DNA from: an archaeon
GTDB lineage: Archaea > Iainarchaeota > Iainarchaeia > Iainarchaeales > Iainarchaeaceae
Direction of reading: 5' to 3'
Length of the DNA: 5,733 bases
Assembly: GCA_024653865.1 (NCBI GenBank)
Contig: JANLHD010000152.1
Location: forward strand, 1 to 5,733
In this document: positions 1-4,813 of the stretch, piece after piece
How positions within the stretch are numbered: the stretch's first letter is position 1
Layout of the letters: every line of letters starts with the position of its first letter
Program-made: the position numbers and the translations under genes
The notes under the pieces: generated by a model
Databases searched by the model: none
What the model saw: only the letters and a program-made list of their open reading frames with translations
Told to the model about the DNA's origin: nothing

Positions 1-508
1 CTGCGAGGAATTTTTGTATTTCCTCATGGCTCTGCTTTGCCCTTTGCATGTCCACGAGGTCGATTTTGTTCTGCGCAACCACGACGTTTTTCACGCCCGA
101 AACACCCAGAGCCATCAAATGCTCGGCGGTCCTTGGCTGCGGGCACTTTTCGTTTGCCGCGACAACCAATATTGCGCCGTTCATGAGCGCCGCGCCCGAG
201 AGCATTGTTGCCATTAGTGTTTCGTGCCCCGGCGCGTCCACAAAAGAAACTCTGCGCAGTTCAATTGCCTTTCCCGTTCCGTCGCATTTCCCTGTTGCAT
301 TGTAGCACTCGGGCTCATTTTGCTTGTCGCACTTGTAGAATGTCGCGTCCGCATAACCCAGGCGGATTGAGATTCCCTGCTTTAATTCTTCGGAGTGGGT
401 GTCAGCCCATTTGCCGGTCAGCGCCTTCACTAGCGAAGTCTTGCCATGGTCGACGTGACCAATTAGTCCGATGTTTATTTCGGCCTGCTGCCCGGTTTTT
501 TTTGTCAT
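1..508 (-). CDS. eif2g: Translation initiation factor aIF2 subunit gamma, N-terminal part (cut by window edge)
   Basis: GTPase subunit of archaeal IF2, which carries initiator Met-tRNA to the small ribosomal subunit. Codons 1-169 are present; the C-terminal beta-barrel domains lie beyond the left edge. The ATG is at 508-506. The G1 motif GHVDHGKT spans residues 17-24. Switch-like [18 protein letters not shown] follows, then G3 DAPGHE and, near the visible end, G4 NKID. The segment [20 protein letters not shown] after G3 is typical of aIF2 gamma and separates it from EF1A and SelB. The zinc-knuckle insert before G3 is abnormal: only Cys60, Cys68 and Cys75 are present, with no CxxC pair, where archaeal homologues usually have two. 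The start lies 16 bases after the rps6e stop. A GGGA about 13 bases upstream is a weak SD, so translation may be coupled to rps6e. The family call is very secure. Confidence 0.96.
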   Translation of the reverse strand, partial: MTKKTGQQAEINIGLIGHVDHGKTSLVKALTGKWADTHSEELKQGISIRLGYADATFYKCDKQNEPECYNATGKCDGTGKAIELRRVSFVDAPGHETLMATMLSGAALMNGAILVVAANEKCPQPRTAEHLMALGVSGVKNVVVAQNKIDLVDMQRAKQSHEEIQKFLA

Positions 509-524
509 CTCAAAATCAATTCCC

Positions 525-983
525 TTAATGCCTTCCTTTTTTTGTCGGCGGCGCCATTGCCGCGGTGCCCACGTTTTCAAGGGATAGCTTTACGGCCTTT
601 TCCTTGAACGAGAGTTCCTCTTCTTTTTGCTTGTCGCTTCCGAGCAATTGCACAAGGCTGTCTTTTCCTTCCTTTGTTATTTTCAGGTTGACCTGCGAGA
701 TTTCATCGCTGATGAGGTTTCCCCTTCTCGCGACCTTTTTCTTGCTCCCGTGCTTTTTGTTGTCTATCATGAAGACCATTTTCCGGATGCCGCCCTGAAG
801 GTCCGACTTCATGGGAAAACCCTGCTTGTCGCTTCCCCCGGTTATTTTTGCCTTATAGCCTTCCATTCCTATGCTTCCTAGTTCGACTTCCTCGCCGACC
901 TTTTTTCCCAAAAAAATTCCTGGGTTGTCAAGCGCCTTCGAGAACGCCTTTTTTGTCTTTGGGTCTGACACCGTTAATTTCAT
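525..983 (-). CDS. rps6e: 30S ribosomal protein S6e
   Basis: Small-subunit ribosomal protein, 152 residues from the ATG at 983-981. The start [13 protein letters not shown], the central [17 protein letters not shown] and the later [17 protein letters not shown] are the S6e signature blocks. An in-frame TTG at 998 would add five residues, but it would place the strong SD (GGAGGAG, 990-996) inside the coding sequence, so the ATG is preferred. The protein is somewhat longer than the roughly 125-135 residues usual in archaea (from memory). The extra length is a Lys/Glu-rich C-terminal tail ending TKKGRH. It lies 23 bases after infB and 16 before aIF2 gamma, an arrangement known from other archaea. 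Confidence 0.95.
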   Translation of the reverse strand: MKLTVSDPKTKKAFSKALDNPGIFLGKKVGEEVELGSIGMEGYKAKITGGSDKQGFPMKSDLQGGIRKMVFMIDNKKHGSKKKVARRGNLISDEISQVNLKITKEGKDSLVQLLGSDKQKEEELSFKEKAVKLSLENVGTAAMAPPTKKGRH

Positions 984-989
984 CTCTTT

Positions 990-996
990 CTCCTCC
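990..996 (-). promoter_or_regulatory. Shine-Dalgarno site deciding the rps6e start
   Basis: Minus-strand GGAGGAG, six bases (AAAGAG) before the ATG at 983. It overlaps the first codons of the alternative TTG start at 998, which makes the TTG unlikely. The match to the archaeal anti-SD is strong. Confidence 0.8.
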
Positions 997-1006
997 AAAT
1001 ATTTTT

Positions 1007-2764
1007 TCAGGCCTGTGCCCTGTTGAATTCCATTTTTCTTATTTCCTTCATGAGCTCCATCTCCTCTTCGGAGAAAGAATCCATAATCGTCTCAAGTTGG
1101 ATGAATTGCTTTTCAGGAATGTAGCTGTAGAGTTCATCCTTCTCATTGAAGTCGCGCTCAACCACCGCGCCCTCAATTGAAACCGCGACCTCCATTCCCT
1201 TCGAGGCCTCTTCCACCTCTTTTCCCTCGTTTTGTATCGCGCGCACCTTGCCGATAATTTTTCCCTTAATCATAAGTTCGATTCCTTTCCGCAGCTTTCC
1301 CTCAAGCACGCGCACTCCGACTATTGCGGGCTTGCTGTGCCTAAAAGTGTGGTTCGCAAGCACGGTTATTTTCGCCGGAAGCACGAGCATTGAGAGCTTG
1401 GATTTTTTCTCCGCATCCTTTTCTACAGCCATCCAATTTTCGTAATCCTCAAGAATCCTGTAAACGACATCGCTTTGGAATATTTTCACGTTCCTGTTCT
1501 GTGCCTCCGCCAAGGCGGCCTCGCTCACCTTTGTGTGGAACGCCATTATAACCCCCTTGAACCTGTCCTTCTGTGCAATGGGCTCGGCCTCAAGCACGTC
1601 CTTTCTGGGCACTTCGCCAACGTCGGCCTTGTGCACCTTGATTCCGCGGTCATTCAAAAGCTTCACAATCGCCTCAAGGCTCCCTAAGGTATTGCTCCTA
1701 ACTATGGGCCCGATTGCATCCGAATCAACCTTGATGCGGTGGATTTCCTCGGAAATTTCCTCTCCGGCCTGCGCGGAGTAATGCCTAACGGGAGAGCCGG
1801 CAAGCGCGTCATCAAGGCCCGGTGCGGAAATTTTTACCCCGGCTGCCGCGTGTACTTCCTTCACGTTCCTGAATTTTTCGTTTCCGATTTCCCCGACGGG
1901 CTTTGGCTCGAGCAGGGCGCGGATTTTTGCGCGGATGATTCCGTTTTTTCCGCCGACCACGATTTCTTCGCCGACGCTTAGCATGCCGTCGTAGAGTATG
2001 ACATCAATTGTTTTTCCAAGGCCCTTCTCCTCTTTCACCTCGAGCACGGTTCCTTTTGCCGTGCCCTTCTCGTGCACCTGCAATTTTTTCTCCAAATACT
2101 TCTGCGAGAGCGCGGCGAGGAACATCAAAAGCTCCGGAACCCCGATTCTGCCCTTTGCGCTCGTGGGAATAATCGTAACCTCTTTTGTGAAGTCCTTCAC
2201 CCGATCGAACCTCTCGCTCGTGTAACCCTGTGCGTGCAATTGCCCGACCAGCGAATAAATTTTTGTGTCCAAAAGCTCGAGCACGTCGCTTCTCTGCAAT
2301 GCGAGCGAATCGGTTATGCTTCCTTCCTTTGCGATCCATCCGCGAATGGTGTCCGCCTTATTCGCGACAACAATGAACGGGCACTTGTAGGTCTTTAAAA
2401 TTTCAATCGCCTCGAGCGTTTGCTCCTGCAATCCCTTGTGGATGTCGACCACGAGCACGGCAAGGTCGGCGATGCTCCCGCCCCTCTTGCGAAGGGTGGT
2501 GAATGCCTCGTGGCCGGGGGTGTCAATGAAAAGCAATCCCGGAATTTTGAGGTCAAATTTGTATTTTTGTATGAGCGGCCCCGCGGTTTTTTCAATCAGT
2601 TTTATGGGCACCTCGGTTGCGCCGATGTGCTGGGTGATGCCGCCGGCTTCCTTTTCCGCGACCGTCGTGCCGCGCACGGCATCAAGTATCTTTGTCTTGC
2701 CCGCGTCGACGTGGCCCAAAACCGTAATGATCGGCTTTCTTATAACCCCATTCGCAGAATCCAT
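1007..2764 (-). CDS. infB: Translation initiation factor aIF5B (IF2-like GTPase)
   Basis: GTPase that promotes ribosomal subunit joining and initiator tRNA positioning. It has 585 residues from the ATG at 2764, or 588 from an in-frame GTG at 2773; both lengths fit archaeal aIF5B. I prefer the ATG because GTGA lies a few bases before it, whereas the GTG has only an A9 run upstream. Motifs (ATG numbering): G1 GHVDAGKT 17-24, switch I AGGITQHIGAT 40-50 with Thr44, G3 DTPGHE 81-86 with His85, G4 NKAD 135-138, and a SAK triplet as G5. Domains II, III and IV follow, including GTVLEVKEEKGLGKTID, AGSPVRHY, SNTLGSLEAIVKLL and the C-terminal SKPAIVGVRVLEGKLRKG block. The G1 motif has Ala where most archaeal and bacterial homologues have His, and GKTKILD resembles eukaryotic eIF5B. 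It starts 21 bases after the dut stop and ends 23 bases before rps6e. Confidence 0.96.
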   Translation of the reverse strand: MDSANGVIRKPIITVLGHVDAGKTKILDAVRGTTVAEKEAGGITQHIGATEVPIKLIEKTAGPLIQKYKFDLKIPGLLFIDTPGHEAFTTLRKRGGSIADLAVLVVDIHKGLQEQTLEAIEILKTYKCPFIVVANKADTIRGWIAKEGSITDSLALQRSDVLELLDTKIYSLVGQLHAQGYTSERFDRVKDFTKEVTIIPTSAKGRIGVPELLMFLAALSQKYLEKKLQVHEKGTAKGTVLEVKEEKGLGKTIDVILYDGMLSVGEEIVVGGKNGIIRAKIRALLEPKPVGEIGNEKFRNVKEVHAAAGVKISAPGLDDALAGSPVRHYSAQAGEEISEEIHRIKVDSDAIGPIVRSNTLGSLEAIVKLLNDRGIKVHKADVGEVPRKDVLEAEPIAQKDRFKGVIMAFHTKVSEAALAEAQNRNVKIFQSDVVYRILEDYENWMAVEKDAEKKSKLSMLVLPAKITVLANHTFRHSKPAIVGVRVLEGKLRKGIELMIKGKIIGKVRAIQNEGKEVEEASKGMEVAVSIEGAVVERDFNEKDELYSYIPEKQFIQLETIMDSFSEEEMELMKEIRKMEFNRAQA

Positions 2765-2785
2765 AATCGTCACTTTTTTTTTACT

Positions 2786-3214
2786 CTATAGTCCCGTGGA
2801 CCCGAACCCGCCTTTTCCCCTCGAAGTTTCGTCAAGTTCCCCGACGACCTCGAGTTCGGGCTGCTCTATTTTGTTGAAAACAACCTGCGCTATTTTTTTC
2901 CCTTTTTCAATCGTGTATTCTTCGCCCCCGAAGTTCGCGACAATGACCTTCACTTCGCCGCGGTAGCCAGCATCGATTGTTCCTGGCGTGTTGAGAAGCG
3001 TAATTCCGTGGTTAATCGCGAGCCCGCTTTTGGGGCGAATTTGCGCCTCGAATCCTTTTGGAAAAGCCATGCTAATTCCCGTGGGGACAAGCCTTCTTTC
3101 CATGGGCCTTAGCACAATTGTTTCATTTGAGTAAAGGTCAAAGCCCGCGTCGCCCTCGTGCTCGATTTTTGGAATCTTGGCATTCGGGTCGATTCTCTTG
3201 ACCAATACCTTCAA
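2786..3214 (-). CDS. dut: dUTP diphosphatase (trimeric dUTPase family)
   Basis: Hydrolyses dUTP to dUMP and pyrophosphate, keeping uracil out of DNA and feeding dTMP synthesis; cytosolic. It has 142 residues. All five family motifs are visible: motif 1 DAGFDL (22-27), motif 2 RPKSGLA (60-66), motif 3 GTIDAGYRG (78-86) with catalytic Asp81 and base-stacking Tyr84, motif 4 GKKIAQVVF (105-113), and the glycine-rich motif 5 RGKGGFGSTG (132-141). Motif 5 is a P-loop-like tail with Phe137. The intact motif 3 fits dUTPase rather than a strict dCTP deaminase. The start is TTG: MKVLVKRIDP from this codon matches the usual N-terminus, and no in-frame ATG exists before residue 38. An AAGGAG at the end of ndk lies about 11 bases upstream. 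The gene sits 8 bases after ndk, between ndk and infB, which are usually adjacent. Confidence 0.95.
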   Translation of the reverse strand: MKVLVKRIDPNAKIPKIEHEGDAGFDLYSNETIVLRPMERRLVPTGISMAFPKGFEAQIRPKSGLAINHGITLLNTPGTIDAGYRGEVKVIVANFGGEEYTIEKGKKIAQVVFNKIEQPELEVVGELDETSRGKGGFGSTGL

Positions 3215-3222
3215 CCAACCAC

Positions 3223-3687
3223 TTACTCCTTCTCGCTTTCCGAATAAATCATTTCGGTGTCCACCTTGTCATAGTCGTGGAGCTCTGCCTTGGAGAAGAA
3301 CCTCGCGATTTCCTTTTTCGCCGCCTCTGTGCTGTCGGATGCGTGGATTATAGTATTCTGTATGCTAAGCGAAAAATCCCCTCTAATGGTCCCGGGATTT
3401 GCCTCGGTGCCTTCGGTGACGCCCGCGAGCTTTCTCACAACGTCAACGACCTTTCTTCCCTCAAGCACCATGAGTATGCTCGGCGCACTTTGCATGAATT
3501 TTTTTATGCTTGGAAAAAAAGGCTTTCCCGCCAGGTGCGAGTAGTGCTCCTCGAGCTTTGCGTCAGAGAGGTGCTCCATTTTCATTGCAATGATTTTGAT
3601 GCCTTTGCGCTCGAACCTGTCAATGACCTCGCCCACAAGGCCCCGGTTGACGGCATCGGGCTTGATGATAATAAGAGTCTTCTCCAA
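3223..3687 (-). CDS. ndk: Nucleoside diphosphate kinase
   Basis: Transfers the gamma phosphate between NTPs and NDPs through a phosphohistidine. It has 154 residues, normal for archaeal Ndk. The start LIIIKPDAV holds Lys9. Other active-site positions are Tyr49, Phe57, Arg85, Thr91, Arg102 (in GTIRGDF) and catalytic His115 in IIHASDS. The Arg102-to-His115 spacing equals that of characterised enzymes, but the position of the conserved Asn three residues before His is Thr112, and an Asn sits one residue earlier. The start is TTG, one base after the rpl24e stop (TGA T TTG), with a GGGGGGAAG purine stretch just upstream, so translation is probably coupled to rpl24e. Ndk within the L7Ae-S28e-L24e cluster is a widely conserved archaeal arrangement. 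Confidence 0.96.
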   Translation of the reverse strand: MEKTLIIIKPDAVNRGLVGEVIDRFERKGIKIIAMKMEHLSDAKLEEHYSHLAGKPFFPSIKKFMQSAPSILMVLEGRKVVDVVRKLAGVTEGTEANPGTIRGDFSLSIQNTIIHASDSTEAAKKEIARFFSKAELHDYDKVDTEMIYSESEKE

Positions 3688-3688
3688 A

Positions 3689-3898
3689 TCACTTCCCCCC
3701 TTTTGCAGACTTTAATTTGATCTCCTTGTCCCTGTGGTAAAAGTTGGTCCACTTTGTCTTCACCGGATTTCTTTTGAGCTTTAGGAAATTCTTTTCGCTT
3801 TTCTGGTTCAAAAACCAGTACACTGTCCCGTCCTTTTTGACGTACATGTGCCCGTGGCCTTTTGGAATCTCCTTTCCCGTAAAATTGTCCTTCGGCAT
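3689..3898 (-). CDS. rpl24e: 50S ribosomal protein L24e, lacking the usual zinc ligands
   Basis: Large-subunit ribosomal protein of 69 residues from the ATG at 3898-3896. A GGAGGTG SD lies eight bases upstream. Family blocks are FTGKEIPKGHGHMYVKKDGT (6-25), FLNQKSEKNF (29-38) and KRNPVKTKW (42-50). Typical archaeal L24e starts with CSFCG and continues YFCSSKCEKN, four zinc ligands. Here these positions are Asp4, Thr7, Leu30 and Ser34, so no zinc site remains. FLN, KRNP and the WTNFYHR segment after the core resemble eukaryotic RPL24 more than the usual archaeal form (comparison from memory). A longer reading from TTG at 3955 adds 19 residues with no family similarity and was not used. The start codon overlaps the stop of a 22-codon upstream ORF (TAATG). 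Confidence 0.92.
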   Translation of the reverse strand: MPKDNFTGKEIPKGHGHMYVKKDGTVYWFLNQKSEKNFLKLKRNPVKTKWTNFYHRDKEIKLKSAKGGK

Positions 3899-3966
3899 TA
3901 CGCGGACACCTCCGCGTTCAGAGGTGTGCGACCTTCGGTCCCACTTGCTTCGCAATTTATTTTCAT
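3898..3966 (-). CDS. Possible 22-residue leader peptide ahead of rpl24e
   Basis: A short ORF (ATG 3966-3964, stop TAA 3900-3898) lies between rps28e and rpl24e. Its ATG follows GGTGATG, which begins directly after the rps28e stop codon. Its TAA overlaps the rpl24e ATG as TAATG. The peptide begins MKINCEASG and ends NAEVSA; I recognise no family. An open stretch of this length is not rare by chance, so the case rests on the SD, the ATG and the stop/start overlap together, and on the fact that ribosomes reading it would open the hairpin covering the rpl24e SD. It may be non-functional spacer. Confidence 0.35.
   Translation of the reverse strand: MKINCEASGTEGRTPLNAEVSA
3906..3927 (-). promoter_or_regulatory. 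Hairpin sequestering the rpl24e Shine-Dalgarno site
   Basis: On the transcript, ACACCTC (3927-3921) pairs perfectly with GAGGTGT (3912-3906) around an eight-base loop. After a C-C mismatch two further pairs (3929-3930 with 3903-3904) extend the stem. The 3' arm contains six of the seven bases of the SD GGAGGTG (3913-3907), which lies eight bases before the rpl24e ATG. A second small perfect hairpin, GACC-GAA-GGTC, sits just upstream at 3940-3930. The pairing is visible in the sequence; a regulatory role is inferred. Confidence 0.55.
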
Positions 3967-3975
3967 ATCATCACC

Positions 3976-4182
3976 TTACTTTGCCCTGATTTCCTTTGCT
4001 TCGCGTTCTGTCGAAAGCAAAATGATCACGTCGCCCTTGCGCACGTTTCCTTTGATGTTTCTTCTCTTGACCCTTCCCTGCTCCGGGCCTTCCATAATCC
4101 TGCAAAGGACCTGGACTATCTCGCCATTGACCCCTGTTCTTCCCAGGAGTTCGACGACTTCAGACGGTGTTCCCTGCTCCAA
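3976..4182 (-). CDS. rps28e: 30S ribosomal protein S28e
   Basis: Small-subunit protein of 68 residues with an S1-like OB fold. Family blocks are TPSEVVELLGRTGVNGEIVQV (5-25), EGPEQGRVKRRNIKGNVRKGDVIILL (31-56) and the terminal STEREAKEIR. The RRN(I/V)KGPVR-type segment is nearly canonical, with Asn for Pro. The start is TTG at 4182-4180: the frame is closed by TGA three codons upstream, and no in-frame ATG precedes the conserved block. The SD AGGTGAT overlaps the rpl7ae stop codon and lies five bases from the TTG, so the two genes are probably translationally coupled. Confidence 0.94.
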   Translation of the reverse strand: MEQGTPSEVVELLGRTGVNGEIVQVLCRIMEGPEQGRVKRRNIKGNVRKGDVIILLSTEREAKEIRAK

Positions 4183-4187
4183 ATCAA

Positions 4188-4194
4188 ATCACCT
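4188..4194 (-). promoter_or_regulatory. Shine-Dalgarno site supporting the TTG start of rps28e
   Basis: Minus-strand AGGTGAT, beginning inside the rpl7ae TAG stop and ending five bases before the TTG at 4182. It is a good match to the archaeal GGTGATC-type SD and supports a non-ATG start here. Confidence 0.7.
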
Positions 4195-4558
4195 ATTTTG
4201 CCGCTTCCTGGATTTTCTTCACGAAATCCTCGAAGTCCTTTTTTGCGTCCCCTTCATCGAGGATTGCGATGGCCGCGGTTCCCACTTTTATGCCGACCTT
4301 GTCGCCAAGCTCTTTTTTTGTGGAAACATAGCTGCACGCGATGTTTTTTTCCCTGCAAATTATGGGCAGGTGCATCACGATTTCCGGTGGCGAAACATCC
4401 TCTGCAATAACTATTAGTTTTGCGGTTCCCCTCTCCGCCGCCTTGGTGGCCTCGTTTGCGCCAATCCTGATTTTTCCGTTCCTCTTTGCCTTCTCAAGAA
4501 CGGTTGATTGCCTTGCCCTTAACTCTTCGGGCACCTTAAACTTTACGTACTCTGCCAT
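4193..4558 (-). CDS. rpl7ae: 50S ribosomal protein L7Ae (kink-turn binding)
   Basis: Binds RNA kink-turns in 23S rRNA. In archaea it is also the core protein of box C/D and H/ACA guide RNPs and of RNase P. It has 121 residues, the usual length. The RNA-binding motif GANEATKAAERG (33-44) contains the Asn, Glu and Lys that contact the sheared G-A pairs. AEDVSPPEIVMHLPIIC (52-68) and the loop-9 region VSTKKELG (78-85) are also recognisable. The ATG at 4558-4556 has a strong SD AAGGAGGT (4574-4567) eight bases upstream. It is the first gene of the minus-strand operon, downstream of the TATA box at 4668-4676, and its structured leader may be an autoregulatory site. Confidence 0.96.
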   Translation of the reverse strand: MAEYVKFKVPEELRARQSTVLEKAKRNGKIRIGANEATKAAERGTAKLIVIAEDVSPPEIVMHLPIICREKNIACSYVSTKKELGDKVGIKVGTAAIAILDEGDAKKDFEDFVKKIQEAAK

Positions 4559-4566
4559 TTGAACAA

Positions 4567-4574
4567 ACCTCCTT
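4567..4574 (-). promoter_or_regulatory. Shine-Dalgarno site of rpl7ae
   Basis: Minus-strand AAGGAGGT, eight bases before the ATG at 4558. It follows directly on the small hairpin at 4575-4589, so folding of the leader could affect its access. Confidence 0.75.
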
Positions 4575-4604
4575 AGCCCAAAAAGGGCTTCATAGTCATC
4601 GGCC
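4575..4604 (-). promoter_or_regulatory. rpl7ae leader with two competing structures, one kink-turn-like
   Basis: On the transcript, AGCCC (4589-4585) pairs perfectly with GGGCT (4579-4575) around a T5 loop, ending at the SD. The same AGCC could instead pair with the upstream GGCC (4604-4601, with one C-A mismatch). That would enclose a GAT bulge, then GA, a four-base CTAT loop and a second GA: the tandem GA arrangement of a kink-turn or k-loop. The two folds exclude each other. L7Ae binding to a kink-turn in its own leader has been reported in Sulfolobus, which makes a switch plausible. However, the loop is tight and the stem short, so the kink-turn is tentative. Confidence 0.3.
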
Positions 4605-4623
4605 TAAAAAAAGCACGAATTAA

Positions 4624-4645
4624 GTGAAATTCCTGGGAATTCCAC
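4624..4645. repeat. Inverted repeat at the predicted transcription start of the rpl7ae operon
   Basis: The arms GTGAAATTC (4624-4632) and GAATTCCAC (4637-4645) form a nine-base dyad with one G-T pair around a four-base centre. It also reads as a direct repeat of AATTCC with a 10-base period (4628 and 4638). It begins about 26 bases downstream of the minus-strand TATA centre. It could therefore be an operator over the start site or a hairpin at the very 5' end of the mRNA. The sequence does not decide between these. Confidence 0.5.
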
Positions 4646-4667
4646 TACTACTCTGCCCCCAAAAGCC

Positions 4668-4676
4668 TTTATAAAA
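4668..4676 (-). promoter_or_regulatory. TATA box of the rpl7ae operon
   Basis: Minus-strand TTTTATAAA, centred near 4672. With the usual archaeal spacing of about 26 bases, transcription would start near 4646, leaving a leader of about 88 bases before the rpl7ae ATG. No convincing BRE is seen upstream. The core TATAAA is near-palindromic, so direction is taken from the neighbouring gene. Confidence 0.55.
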
Positions 4677-4697
4677 GTAATGCAAAATCCCCCAATC

Positions 4698-4711
4698 ACG
4701 GAATTTTCCGT
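4698..4711. repeat. Perfect 14-base dyad between the divergent promoters
   Basis: ACGGAA (4698-4703) and TTCCGT (4706-4711) are perfect inverted arms around TT. On the plus strand T's continue to 4716. It lies about 22 bases upstream of the rpl7ae TATA box and 65 bases upstream of the plus-strand TATA box, where a transcription-factor site would be expected. The T tract also gives it a terminator look on the plus strand, but no gene is known to enter from that side. Confidence 0.35.
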
Positions 4712-4775
4712 TTTTTCCAAATGCCTGCCGACGCGAGAAAACAAGCGGATTTTGTTTTTTTTTGGTTTAAAAAAA

Positions 4776-4783
4776 TTTAAATA
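4776..4783 (+). promoter_or_regulatory. TATA box of the fibronectin-III protein gene
   Basis: TTTAAATA, a consensus-like archaeal TATA box preceded by an A7 run that fits a BRE. Its centre lies about 34 bases before the ATG at 4814, so the predicted start (around 4806) leaves a leader of about eight bases. No SD precedes the ATG, which fits leaderless or nearly leaderless translation. Confidence 0.6.
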
Positions 4784-4813
4784 CTTGCGGGTACTTACTT
4801 TTGATTGATTTTC

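Noticed and set aside
525..998. S6e starting at TTG 998.
   Set aside because: It would put the GGAGGAG SD inside the coding region; the ATG at 983 matches the family N-terminus.
2004..2339. 111-codon minus-strand frame within infB, and similar open frames opposite all the ribosomal genes.
   Set aside because: They are shadows of strongly supported genes in other frames and have no family similarity.
3689..3955. Longer reading of L24e from TTG at 3955 (88 residues).
   Set aside because: The extra N-terminus has no family similarity and no SD, while the ATG at 3898 has a strong SD and matches homologue starts.
3918..3974. Box C-like GTGATGA (3974-3968) and box D-like CTGA (3921-3918) on the minus strand, suggesting a box C/D guide RNA in the rps28e-rpl24e gap.
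   Set aside because: No complementary flanks form a terminal stem, no convincing D' and C' pair lies between them, and the box C match is explained by the SD-like GGTGATG.
4721..4771. 16-codon plus-strand ORF upstream of the fibronectin-III gene.
   Set aside because: It has no SD and no promoter at the right distance, and its end runs through the T/A tract leading into the TATA box.
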